Source: Deferribacteres bacterium (GTDB lineage: Bacteria; Nitrospirota; Thermodesulfovibrionia; UBA6902). From it: a stretch of DNA of 11,010 nt. Shown here piece by piece: positions 1-6,197 of the stretch (position 1 is its first letter; every line of letters begins with the position of its first letter). The notes under the pieces are model-generated. The model made no database searches and was not told where the DNA came from. It worked only from the letters and a program-made list of their open reading frames with translations. The stretch spans positions 1-11,010 of the forward strand of contig JAUVPO010000038.1 in assembly GCA_030598625.1 (NCBI GenBank), given 5' to 3'. A program made the position numbers and the translations under genes.

Positions 1-1509
1 CATTGCATCCTTTGCAATATCTATTATCGCCTTTTTATCCTCATCTCCCAGTTTATTGCCTTTCTCAATTTTCAGGCCGATGTCAGGAAGTTTTACCGTA
101 ACAGCAGAGAGTATCTTTTCTTCTATCTCATCAATTTTATCAACAGGAATATCATCAAACAGTCCCTCAGTTGCTGAAAGAAGGACGGCTATCTGTTCGG
201 GTACGGACAGGGGTGTGTACAGGTCCTGCTTTAATGCCTCCCGCACCCTTCTCCCGCGTTCTATTGTCTTTCGGGTCTGTTCGTCAAGTCTGGTGCTGAA
301 CCGGGCGAATTTTTCAAGCTCCTCAAACTGGGAATAGGAAAGGCGCAGGTTTCCCGCTACCGTCCGGTATGCCGGAAGCTGCGTTTTGCCGCCTACACGC
401 GAGACTGATTTGCCTACATCGACTGCCGGCAATAGTCCTTTCTGAAAGAGGTCGGGTGACAGGAAAATCTGCCCGTCTGTTATGGAAATAATATTTGTCG
501 GAATATATGCCGACACATTCTGTGCCTCTGTTGCAACGATGGGAAGGGATGTGAGGGAACCTCCGCCAAGCTCTTTCTTCAGATGGGTCGAGCGCTCAAG
601 GAGGCGTGAATGGATATAGAATATGTCACCCGGGAATGCCTCCCTGCCGGGCGGCCTCCTCAGAAGGAGTGAAAGCTCCCGGTATGCAATCGCGTGGTTG
701 GTAAGGTCATCATATATAATAAGCACATCTTTGCCCTTTTCCATGAAATACTCCGCCATAGTCGTCGCAGCATAGGGGGCGATGAATTTCATGCCCGGCG
801 GGTCTTCTCCTGCAGTGGATACGACCAATGAGTACTCCATTGCTTCATACCGGTGCAGGTCCTCGATAAACTTGGCAACAGATGAGCTTCGCTGTCCGAT
901 AGCGCAGTAGATGCATATAACGTCCCGTCCCTTCTGATTAATGATGGTGTCCAGAGCTATGGCGCTCTTTCCTGTCTGACGGTCACCGAGGATGAGCTCT
1001 CTTTGCCCCCTTCCAATGGGGATAAGCGCGTCTATTACCTTAATCCCCGTCTGTAAAGGCACGGTAACCGGATCGCGGTCCATAATTGCAGGGGCGTCGC
1101 GTTCTATCGGTCTTTTTTCAATCGCGCCGACAGGTCCGAGACTGTCCAGCGGACTGGCTGTGGCGTCGAGCACGCGGCCGAGCAGGGCTTCGCCGACAGG
1201 CACGTCCATGACCCTCCCTGTCCGTTTGACGACACTGCCCGCATGAAGATCATCACTTTCCGAAAACAGAATAACCCCTACCTCGTCACGGTCGAGATTA
1301 AAGACCATTCCGGGGACGTTGCCCTCAAGGATGACGAGTTCTTCGGACTGAACATTGGGGAGTCCCTTAATGCGGGCTATCCCCCTGCCGATGGATTTGA
1401 CCCTCCCTGTTTCGTGGATAGAAAGTTCGAAGCGGTGGGACGCGGCCGCATGTTCAAAGGCCGTGAAGGTATCGGAAATGAGTGAGTCAAGATTGTATTC
1501 CTTCTTCAT
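1..1509 (-). CDS. atpA: N-ATPase F1 subunit alpha (partial, runs off left edge)
   Basis: Non-catalytic nucleotide-binding subunit of the F1 head of an N-type rotary ATPase, alternating with beta in the cytoplasmic hexamer. The frame is open for 503 codons from the ATG at 1509 to base 1 with no stop, so the gene is nearly complete and only a short C-terminal tail should be missing. Visible motifs: beta-barrel N-domain (about 25-95), P-loop GDRQTGKS at residues 175-182, the alpha-type GQRSSSVA segment just after it, and VSRVGG with the conserved arginine at R371, which in this family reaches into the beta catalytic site. The N-terminus is short (about 25 residues before the barrel), as in N-ATPases. 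The start overlaps the atpF stop as ATGA (1509-1506), pointing to translational coupling; the G-run ending atpF serves as Shine-Dalgarno. The gamma gene (atpG) is expected next, outside the window. Confidence 0.96.
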   Translation of the reverse strand, partial: MKKEYNLDSLISDTFTAFEHAAASHRFELSIHETGRVKSIGRGIARIKGLPNVQSEELVILEGNVPGMVFNLDRDEVGVILFSESDDLHAGSVVKRTGRVMDVPVGEALLGRVLDATASPLDSLGPVGAIEKRPIERDAPAIMDRDPVTVPLQTGIKVIDALIPIGRGQRELILGDRQTGKSAIALDTIINQKGRDVICIYCAIGQRSSSVAKFIEDLHRYEAMEYSLVVSTAGEDPPGMKFIAPYAATTMAEYFMEKGKDVLIIYDDLTNHAIAYRELSLLLRRPPGREAFPGDIFYIHSRLLERSTHLKKELGGGSLTSLPIVATEAQNVSAYIPTNIISITDGQIFLSPDLFQKGLLPAVDVGKSVSRVGGKTQLPAYRTVAGNLRLSYSQFEELEKFARFSTRLDEQTRKTIERGRRVREALKQDLYTPLSVPEQIAVLLSATEGLFDDIPVDKIDEIEEKILSAVTVKLPDIGLKIEKGNKLGDEDKKAIIDIAKDAM

Positions 1510-2258
1510 CCCCCAAGCACCCTTCCGAACTCCTCCTCAAGAGACTTCAGATATTCATCTACATTCCATCCAAGTTTATAGTCTTTTGCCCTCAGCTCTA
1601 TCCCGCAGAGGATATCTTTTGACAGGACAAACTCAGGCTGAGCGTCTGATCCTGTTATGTTGCGTACTGCTTCAGTGACTGCCTGCAGCTTGTGTTCAGG
1701 TACTCCAAATGAGGTCGCGACTGTAATCCCTGCTGCCGAGTCCCTCAGTTTCGATTTGATTTTTTCCTGCTCCTCCTGATCAAGGGCATGCATTTTTTTA
1801 ATAAACATGTCTGTCATATGTTCCTCAAGGGACATGTCCGCCAGGTCGGCAAACACACGTCTGGCGATTGTGTGGACTTCGCCGGCCATCTTGTGCCTGA
1901 GATTTCTGATAAATGCCTCTTTTTCCTGACCGACTGCTTCCTGCCACCTTGCTTTTATGCCATCAACTTCCTTCCGGGCGGCTTCAACCAGTTCTTTTTC
2001 CCGCTCCTCCGCTCTTTCCTTTGCCTTTGCCAGCATATCCGCCCGCTGCGACTCAAAGTCCTCGTTCTTTTTCCTGTAGGTTTCAATTTCGCTCTGCGCC
2101 GCCGTCCGTTTCTGCTCTGCCTCGTTCAATCTCCCGGCAATCGTCTGTTCCCGCTTGTCCATTGCCCTGATAATGGGGCCGTATAAAAATTTCTTCAGCA
2201 GAAAAACGAGTATGAGAAAATTTATGATCTGCGCTGATACAGTAAACCAGTCAATCAA
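1506..2258 (-). CDS. atpF: N-ATPase Fo subunit b, long form with delta-like C-terminus
   Basis: Peripheral-stalk subunit linking the membrane sector to F1. 250 residues, far longer than the ~156-170 of ordinary b. Layout: N-terminal membrane helix (about 8-26), long charged coiled coil (about 32-135), then a C-terminal domain (about 177-250) that reads like the C-terminal domain of delta/OSCP: a GITVATSF strand, a helix, then CGIELRAKD and a final NVDEYLKSLEEEF helix. No separate atpH is present in the operon, so this domain probably supplies the F1-top contact (inference). The start is TTG at 2258, preceded by GGGGGA six bases upstream; the resulting MIDWFTV N-terminus matches what I recall of N-ATPase b subunits. 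atpE ends four bases upstream (stop 2264-2262). The 3' end overlaps atpA by four bases. Confidence 0.93.
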   Translation of the reverse strand: MIDWFTVSAQIINFLILVFLLKKFLYGPIIRAMDKREQTIAGRLNEAEQKRTAAQSEIETYRKKNEDFESQRADMLAKAKERAEEREKELVEAARKEVDGIKARWQEAVGQEKEAFIRNLRHKMAGEVHTIARRVFADLADMSLEEHMTDMFIKKMHALDQEEQEKIKSKLRDSAAGITVATSFGVPEHKLQAVTEAVRNITGSDAQPEFVLSKDILCGIELRAKDYKLGWNVDEYLKSLEEEFGRVLGG

Positions 2259-2261
2259 GTT

Positions 2262-2540
2262 CTATCCCCCGACCTTTTTGATGAAATAATCCCAGAACGG
2301 ATTGGCAAAGATAAGGATCATGGAAACGACAAAACAATAGATGGCCGTGGATTCGATCATGGCCAGGCCAACGAACAGCGACCGGGTAATGACGTTCGCT
2401 TCATCGGGCTGCTGCGCAATGGAATGAAGGGCCTGTGCGACGGCCTTTCCTTCTCCCAGCGCCGGGCCTATTGAGCCGATTGCTATCGTAATCCCCGCGG
2501 TTACGATGGATGCGATGCCTATAAGACCGAGAGTGTCCAT
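2262..2540 (-). CDS. atpE: N-ATPase Fo subunit c (rotor-ring proteolipid)
   Basis: Two-helix hairpin forming the ion-carrying rotor ring. 92 residues from the ATG at 2540; a longer reading from TTG 2561 is rejected because it would translate through the AGGAGG Shine-Dalgarno at 2555-2550. Helix 1 carries the glycine-rich stretch ending GPALGEG with E30; helix 2 carries MIESTAIY with the essential carboxylate E63 plus S64, T65 and Y68. The E-S-T-x-x-Y set is the side-chain set used by Na+-binding c subunits such as that of Ilyobacter tartaricus, and E30 sits where that protein has Q32. The polar loop reads AQQPDE, so the usual arginine of the RQP loop is glutamine. Ion choice cannot be settled from sequence: N-ATPases were first proposed to move Na+, while the Burkholderia pseudomallei enzyme was reported as H+-coupled. 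An unusually AT-rich leader precedes the gene. Confidence 0.95.
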   Translation of the reverse strand: MDTLGLIGIASIVTAGITIAIGSIGPALGEGKAVAQALHSIAQQPDEANVITRSLFVGLAMIESTAIYCFVVSMILIFANPFWDYFIKKVGG

Positions 2541-2655
2541 GTTTAATAACCTCCTGTACAATTAAAGATTAAAATATTGGATTATTATTCAATTTAAAAA
2601 GTACATAATTTTGATTAGTTATTTTGCATTTTTATATCTATACTACCTGATGCTA
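2541..2655 (-). promoter_or_regulatory. AT-rich leader and strong ribosome binding site of atpE
   Basis: The 115 bases between the atpB stop and the atpE start are about 21% GC by direct count (24 G+C), against roughly 50-60% in the flanking coding sequence. The segment ends in a perfect AGGAGG (2555-2550), nine bases from the ATG. All other junctions in the operon are overlaps or gaps of about 40 bases or less. U-rich unstructured leaders raise translation of atpE in E. coli, where many c copies are needed per complex; the same role here is inference. An internal promoter is an alternative. Confidence 0.5.
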
Positions 2656-3351
2656 TTACGCTTTTTTCGTACTGTTTGGTCCTTTCTTATGAACCTGCGT
2701 TGCTGAGGCGATATACACCATTGCAAGCACGGCGAATATATATGCCTGTACAAGGCCGGTCAGCAGGCCGAGCGCCTTCATGATTACAGGAAAGACAAGC
2801 GGCACGACGGACAGCAGGATGGCTCCTATCATGGAGCCGCTCATAATGTTTCCGAAAAGCCTGACGGCAAGAGCAATGGTCCGGGATATCTCCCCGATTA
2901 TGTTAAAGGGGAGCATGAAAAACGTCGGCTTGAAATAGGAAGTGAAATATGCCCTTGCTCCCCCCTCCATAATTCCGAACATCGGCGTAGCAACAAATAC
3001 GCAAAGCGCCAGTCCGATAGTGGTTGAAAGCGACCCGGTGGGCGGTTCATATAAGGGGAAGATGGTCAGCAGATTGGAAACCATGACAAAAAGAAACAGC
3101 GTCCCCACAAAGGGCAGGTACTGGTAAGACTCGCGCCGGCTGATCGCCCGTATCTGGTCATAAATGCCTTTTACGAGGATCTCAAGGAGGTTCTGCCACC
3201 GGGAAAGCGTTGTTCCTGTGGACAGCTTCCTTGTAACCAGCCATGATCCAATCGTAAGAAATACCATAATGCCCCATGTGAATGCAATCGTTTTATTTAT
3301 CTTAAAAATGCCCCATTGCCAGAGAATCACTGTATCAGGACTTATTTCCAT
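2656..3351 (-). CDS. atpB: N-ATPase Fo subunit a
   Basis: Membrane stator subunit that forms the two ion half-channels against the c ring. 231 residues from the ATG at 3351; a GTG lies immediately upstream at 3354, and the choice changes one residue only. About five or six hydrophobic segments. The hallmark C-terminal helix is present: ISRTIALAVRLFGN with the essential arginine (R164 in ATG numbering) and the following LVQAYIFAVLAMVYI segment with its conserved glutamine (Q202). An acidic GEIS precedes the arginine helix. The N-terminus is short and there is no signal sequence. The nearest Shine-Dalgarno-like AAGG lies only about two bases from the ATG, so translation may rely on coupling to atpR, whose stop is 13 bases upstream. 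The long AT-rich leader of atpE follows. Confidence 0.95.
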   Translation of the reverse strand: MEISPDTVILWQWGIFKINKTIAFTWGIMVFLTIGSWLVTRKLSTGTTLSRWQNLLEILVKGIYDQIRAISRRESYQYLPFVGTLFLFVMVSNLLTIFPLYEPPTGSLSTTIGLALCVFVATPMFGIMEGGARAYFTSYFKPTFFMLPFNIIGEISRTIALAVRLFGNIMSGSMIGAILLSVVPLVFPVIMKALGLLTGLVQAYIFAVLAMVYIASATQVHKKGPNSTKKA

Positions 3352-3364
3352 CACCTTAATTTAT

Positions 3365-3664
3365 TTACCTTTTCCCGGGGATAGATGCAGAGGCGTTCCC
3401 CATTATTCGGGTCATAACAAACTTTACAACCATAAACCCCGCCAGACAGACAGCGAGACGCCTCCAGTCGTTCTGCATGACTATGTAAAATGCGGCCATA
3501 GTGATCGCCATTCGCAGATAAAAGCTCCCTATGCTCAGCAGTACCGGACTGCGGGACCGCGGCAATGACTTGACCGTCCACCAAAGAGCGCCATGGTAGA
3601 AGAGGCTTGTCACGCTTCCTGCCACAAAAGGGACAATATATAGCAGCCAGTCAATTAATCGCAT
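3365..3664 (-). CDS. atpR: N-ATPase accessory membrane protein AtpR
   Basis: Small membrane protein of 99 residues with three predicted hydrophobic segments (about 5-32, 40-62, 67-86). Position between atpQ and atpB, size and the FYHGALWWTVKSL / SFYLRMAITMAAFYIVMQ segments match the AtpR family, a hallmark of N-ATPase operons. Arginine and lysine residues within or next to hydrophobic stretches (for example R51 in FYLRMA and K81 in VVKFVM) agree with the published suggestion that AtpR contacts the c-subunit carboxylates during rotor assembly; that role remains a proposal. ATG start at 3664 with only a weak AAAGA upstream. It lies 32 bases after the atpQ stop and 13 bases before atpB. A second, overlapping open frame in the same strand (3584-3351) has no recognisable content and is not a gene. 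Confidence 0.88.
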   Translation of the reverse strand: MRLIDWLLYIVPFVAGSVTSLFYHGALWWTVKSLPRSRSPVLLSIGSFYLRMAITMAAFYIVMQNDWRRLAVCLAGFMVVKFVMTRIMGNASASIPGKR

Positions 3665-3696
3665 TTCTTTAGTTCATACGTCATTTGCAATTGGTT

Positions 3697-4008
3697 TTAC
3701 TCCTCACTGCTCTGCTTTTTCACCCAGTACCATGCATTCCAGCACCCGAGAATCACGCCGATGACAAGCAGCATCAGCGTCCACGAATGTTGAGACGGCC
3801 ATTTCCTGTCGACCCATACACCGATGCCCAGAAATAGCAATGTGGGTATTGCCACGGACCATCCGACAAGGCCGAACATGCCGAGTCCGAACCATACGCT
3901 CCTGTCCTGCTCTGCCCGTGCCCTGATCTTGCGCTCTTCCTTTCTCTGTACCTTGCGCGTGAGGTCGTCCATTATTTCGTGCTGTTTGTGTTTCGCTGGT
4001 TCATTCAT
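3697..4008 (-). CDS. atpQ: N-ATPase accessory membrane protein AtpQ (AtpI-like)
   Basis: 103 residues: a strongly charged N-terminal half (about 1-38, many K/R/E, likely cytoplasmic and helical) followed by two membrane segments (about 39-64 and 74-95) separated by a short loop with DRKWPSQ. This is the architecture of AtpI-type assembly proteins, and the gene lies where N-ATPase operons carry atpQ, between atpC and atpR. AtpI proteins aid c-ring assembly in other bacteria; a matching role here is inferred from family and position. ATG start at 4008, 11 bases after the atpC stop; the clearest Shine-Dalgarno (GGAAGGAAG) is inside the end of atpC and rather far away, suggesting coupled translation. 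Confidence 0.87.
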   Translation of the reverse strand: MNEPAKHKQHEIMDDLTRKVQRKEERKIRARAEQDRSVWFGLGMFGLVGWSVAIPTLLFLGIGVWVDRKWPSQHSWTLMLLVIGVILGCWNAWYWVKKQSSEE

Positions 4009-4019
4009 ATTGGAACACG

Positions 4020-4409
4020 TTACACTTCCTTCCCCAGTTCAAGAAATTTCCGTACGAAATTAGCCTCAAGCTTTGCCACTGCTGTACGCGAGCTTTTTTC
4101 CTTATCATCGAGAAGTCTGAAGCGCTTTTCCACTGTATCTTTCAGGGAGCCGAGGTCAGGGCCTGTTGCCGCCTGCGCTGTCGACACAAGGACGTGGGTC
4201 CCGCATTTCACCAGTACCCCTTCACCGACAGCCATGAATACTTCTTCGCCCGTTGCATTTACGTAAGAAAGCAGCCCCGGTACAAGTGCTGATACAAAAT
4301 CCACATGTCTGGGCCTGAGGCAGAAAAACCCGTTCTCCCCCTCAGCAGTCACCTGTGCCACTTTTTCCTCGACGAGGACCTCTGTGGGCAGAAGGACTTT
4401 CAGCTTCAT
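4020..4409 (-). CDS. atpC: N-ATPase F1 subunit epsilon
   Basis: Central-stalk subunit that binds gamma and modulates hydrolysis. 129 residues. The N-terminal beta-sandwich opens with a LPTEVLVEEKV strand pair and continues with the NGFFCLRPRHVDFVSAL segment characteristic of epsilon in N-type operons, where ordinary epsilon has G-x-x-x-x-LPGH-x-P. A charged C-terminal helical region spans about 88-129. The gene directly follows atpD and its ATG overlaps the atpD stop as ATGA (4409-4406). The atpD-atpC pair at the head of the operon, rather than at its end, is the N-ATPase order and is the reverse of canonical atp operons. Whether the C-terminal helices act as an inhibitory latch here cannot be told from sequence. 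Confidence 0.92.
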   Translation of the reverse strand: MKLKVLLPTEVLVEEKVAQVTAEGENGFFCLRPRHVDFVSALVPGLLSYVNATGEEVFMAVGEGVLVKCGTHVLVSTAQAATGPDLGSLKDTVEKRFRLLDDKEKSSRTAVAKLEANFVRKFLELGKEV

Positions 4410-5785
4410 TCTCTCTTCGCCTCCTCCGCCTTGCCGATCATATAGAAGGATTTCTCGGGATAGTCCGTGAACTCGTCATTGAGAATGCGCTCAAATCCGG
4501 AAATCGCATCTTCAAGGGCAATCCGTCTGCCTTCCATTCCCGTAAACTGCTCCGTGGTAAAAAAGGGCTGGGTCAGAAACCGCTCGATCTTCCTCGCCCT
4601 TTTCACGATCCTGCGGTCATCCCGGGAAAGCTCCTCCAGCCCGAGCATGGCAATGATATCCTTCAGGTCTTCGTAGTATGCAAGTGTCTTTCTTATTTCC
4701 TGCGCTATACGATAGTGCCGTTTGCCGACGATATGGGGCATCAGCATTGATGAGTTTGAATGCAGCGGATCGATGGCGGGATACAGTCCCTCGCTTGCCC
4801 TCTTGCGGGAAAGAACGATTGATGCGGTAAGGTGTGTAAACGTATGAACAGCCGAGGGGTCCGTAAAATCATCGGCAGGGACATACACCGCCTGCACCGA
4901 GGTTATCGCCCCTGACGCGGTGCTGCATATTCTCTCTTCAAGCTCCGACAGTTCGGTTGCGAGTGTGGGCTGATAGCCTACCCTGGAGGGCAGCTGGCCC
5001 ATGAGTCCCGAGACCTCGGAGCCGGCCTGAATAAACCTGAAGATATTGTCGATCAAAAGAAGCACGTCCTGTTTTTCCGTGTCCCTGAAATACTCGGCAA
5101 TGGTAAGAGCCGTATGGCCCACACGAAACCTCGCCCCCGGAGACTCGTTCATCTGACCGAACACCATGACCGTGTTTTTCAATACATCAGCCGCCGCCAT
5201 CTCACGATAGAGCTCTTCCGCCTCACGGCACCTTTCACCAATGCCGCAGAAGAGACCGACTCCCGAATACATACCGGCCATGTTGTGAATAATCTCGGTG
5301 ATGACCACTGTCTTGCCTACACCTGCACCGCCGAAGAGTCCGGCCTTGCCGCCTTTTTCAAGCGGGACAAGGACATCAATTGCCTTGATGCCTGTGAGGA
5401 ATATGGCAGAAGAAGTCGAACGCTGGTCAAGGGGCACCGGGTCGCGGTGGATAGATCGCATTTCAACATCGGACAGGGTTTCTTTTCTGTCGATGGTTTC
5501 ACCGAATACGTTGAGCATCCGTCCAAGCAGTTTTTTCCCGACAGGCGTGTTCAGCGGACGTCCCGTATCAAATACCGGCGTTCCCCGGTACAACCCCCTC
5601 GTCACATTCAGCGCAATTCCCCGCACGGTCCGTTCGTCCAGATGAGTCATCACTTCGATTACAATGCCCTTTTCACTTCCGGCCCGAAGCTCGCTGTTTA
5701 TGCCGGGAAGTCTGGCGTGAAAGCACGCATCCACTACGCTTCCCCTGACGGATTCAATTGTGCCCTGGTTAAGTTGTGAAGACAT
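4406..5785 (-). CDS. atpD: N-ATPase F1 subunit beta (catalytic)
   Basis: Catalytic subunit of the F1 head; 459 residues, normal length. Domains: N-terminal beta-barrel (about 8-75), central nucleotide-binding domain with P-loop GGAGVGKT at 152-159, catalytic glutamate in GIGERCRE (E184), Walker B LLLIDNIF with D246, and PSRVGYQPTLATE at about 266-278; C-terminal helical domain with LGLEELSRDD in place of the DELSEED loop. The residue after the catalytic E-R is cysteine where family members usually have T or S. ATG start at 5785 is forced: an in-frame TAA lies four codons upstream with no other start between. The only Shine-Dalgarno-like tract (AGGGGG) is about 15 bases away, so initiation looks weak for a lead gene. 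First gene of the operon; overlaps atpC by four bases. Confidence 0.97.
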   Translation of the reverse strand: MSSQLNQGTIESVRGSVVDACFHARLPGINSELRAGSEKGIVIEVMTHLDERTVRGIALNVTRGLYRGTPVFDTGRPLNTPVGKKLLGRMLNVFGETIDRKETLSDVEMRSIHRDPVPLDQRSTSSAIFLTGIKAIDVLVPLEKGGKAGLFGGAGVGKTVVITEIIHNMAGMYSGVGLFCGIGERCREAEELYREMAAADVLKNTVMVFGQMNESPGARFRVGHTALTIAEYFRDTEKQDVLLLIDNIFRFIQAGSEVSGLMGQLPSRVGYQPTLATELSELEERICSTASGAITSVQAVYVPADDFTDPSAVHTFTHLTASIVLSRKRASEGLYPAIDPLHSNSSMLMPHIVGKRHYRIAQEIRKTLAYYEDLKDIIAMLGLEELSRDDRRIVKRARKIERFLTQPFFTTEQFTGMEGRRIALEDAISGFERILNDEFTDYPEKSFYMIGKAEEAKRE

Positions 5786-6044
5786 ACACTCGCATTAATC
5801 CCCCTGCCGGTGATCGAGATATCTTTGTAATAAATATGTTGCCCTGTGCAGCTTAGGTTCAAGTTTACCAGCAAAACTTCGCTATGTCTATCAGTTTTTT
5901 TATTTTCTTTTAACGGCCCTTTCTTTTCAGAATAAAACTACTACAATATGTCCCACAAAAAAGATTTGCACATTACTTTAATATGACCCGCCGGCAATCC
6001 AAAAAAACCTGATTTATTTTGATCTTACGAGACCGCCATTTTTC
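5786..6044. other. Divergent intergenic region, atpD side
   Basis: Non-coding DNA between the divergent atpD and glgB genes. No credible open frame. On the minus strand a possible atpD promoter reads TTGAAC (5862-5857), an 18-base spacer and CATATT (5838-5833), 4 of 6 matches in each hexamer; this is weak and I would not call it firmly. The stretch 5890-5990 is T- and A-rich without a hairpin I would call a terminator. The glgB promoter and leader on the plus strand are listed separately. Confidence 0.5.
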
Positions 6045-6073
6045 TTGAAATCACTGATAGTTAATGATACACT
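6045..6073 (+). promoter_or_regulatory. Predicted glgB promoter (sigma-70 type, extended -10)
   Basis: TTGAAA at 6045-6050 (4 of 6 to TTGACA), exactly 17 bases, then TACACT at 6068-6073 (4 of 6 to TATAAT) preceded by TGA, which gives an extended -10 TGN motif. Transcription would start near 6080, leaving a leader of about 118 bases before glgB. It is the best-spaced promoter-like element in this intergenic region and points to glgB. The call is by consensus only. Confidence 0.5.
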
Positions 6074-6104
6074 TTCAATATTAATTAACTGGCTCGTGAT
6101 TCCC

Positions 6105-6191
6105 TTCAGGGGGTTAAGAAGTATATTGGGAGGAAGGCCTGAATAAAATAAAGCTGCCATTCCGGCTGCGGTAACGGAATTAATTAAGGAG
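6105..6191 (+). promoter_or_regulatory. Structured glgB leader and ribosome binding site
   Basis: Two potential hairpins occur in the predicted leader. The first pairs TTCAGG (6105-6110) with CCTGAA (6138-6143) around a purine-rich loop containing GGGAGGAAGG (6128-6137), itself Shine-Dalgarno-like but with no start codon at a usable distance. The second pairs ATTCCG (6159-6164) with CGGAAT (6175-6180), ending only five bases before the ribosome binding site AAGGAG (6186-6191). AAGGAG is six bases before GTG 6198 and decides that start. Whether the stems matter for control is unknown; no riboswitch class is recognised. Confidence 0.35.
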
Positions 6192-6197
6192 TTGAAC

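Noticed and set aside
1788..2186. 132-codon open frame on the plus strand opposite atpF
   Set aside because: Antisense to the well-supported b subunit; cysteine- and phenylalanine-rich translation typical of a reversed charged coiled coil.
2541..2561. TTG start at 2561 extending the c subunit by seven residues
   Set aside because: The extension would translate through the AGGAGG site that serves ATG 2540; MDTLG is the usual sort of c-subunit start.
3351..3584. 77-codon minus-strand frame overlapping atpR
   Set aside because: Same strand but other frame than AtpR, which fits the operon order and has membrane segments; no domain in the alternative frame.
5114..5779. 221-codon open frame on the plus strand opposite atpD
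   Set aside because: It lies wholly within atpD on the other strand, has no recognisable domain, and results from the high-GC codon pattern of the real gene.
6128..6150. Leader peptide behind the GGGAGGAAGG tract before glgB
   Set aside because: No ATG, GTG or TTG lies at a usable distance downstream.
6192..6197. TTG 6192 as the glgB start
   Set aside because: It directly abuts AAGGAG (6186-6191), leaving no spacer; GTG 6198 has a six-base spacer.
5786..6197. Functional link between the N-ATPase operon and glgB through the shared intergenic region
   Set aside because: The genes are divergent with no shared operator visible and no known pathway link; simple adjacency explains it.
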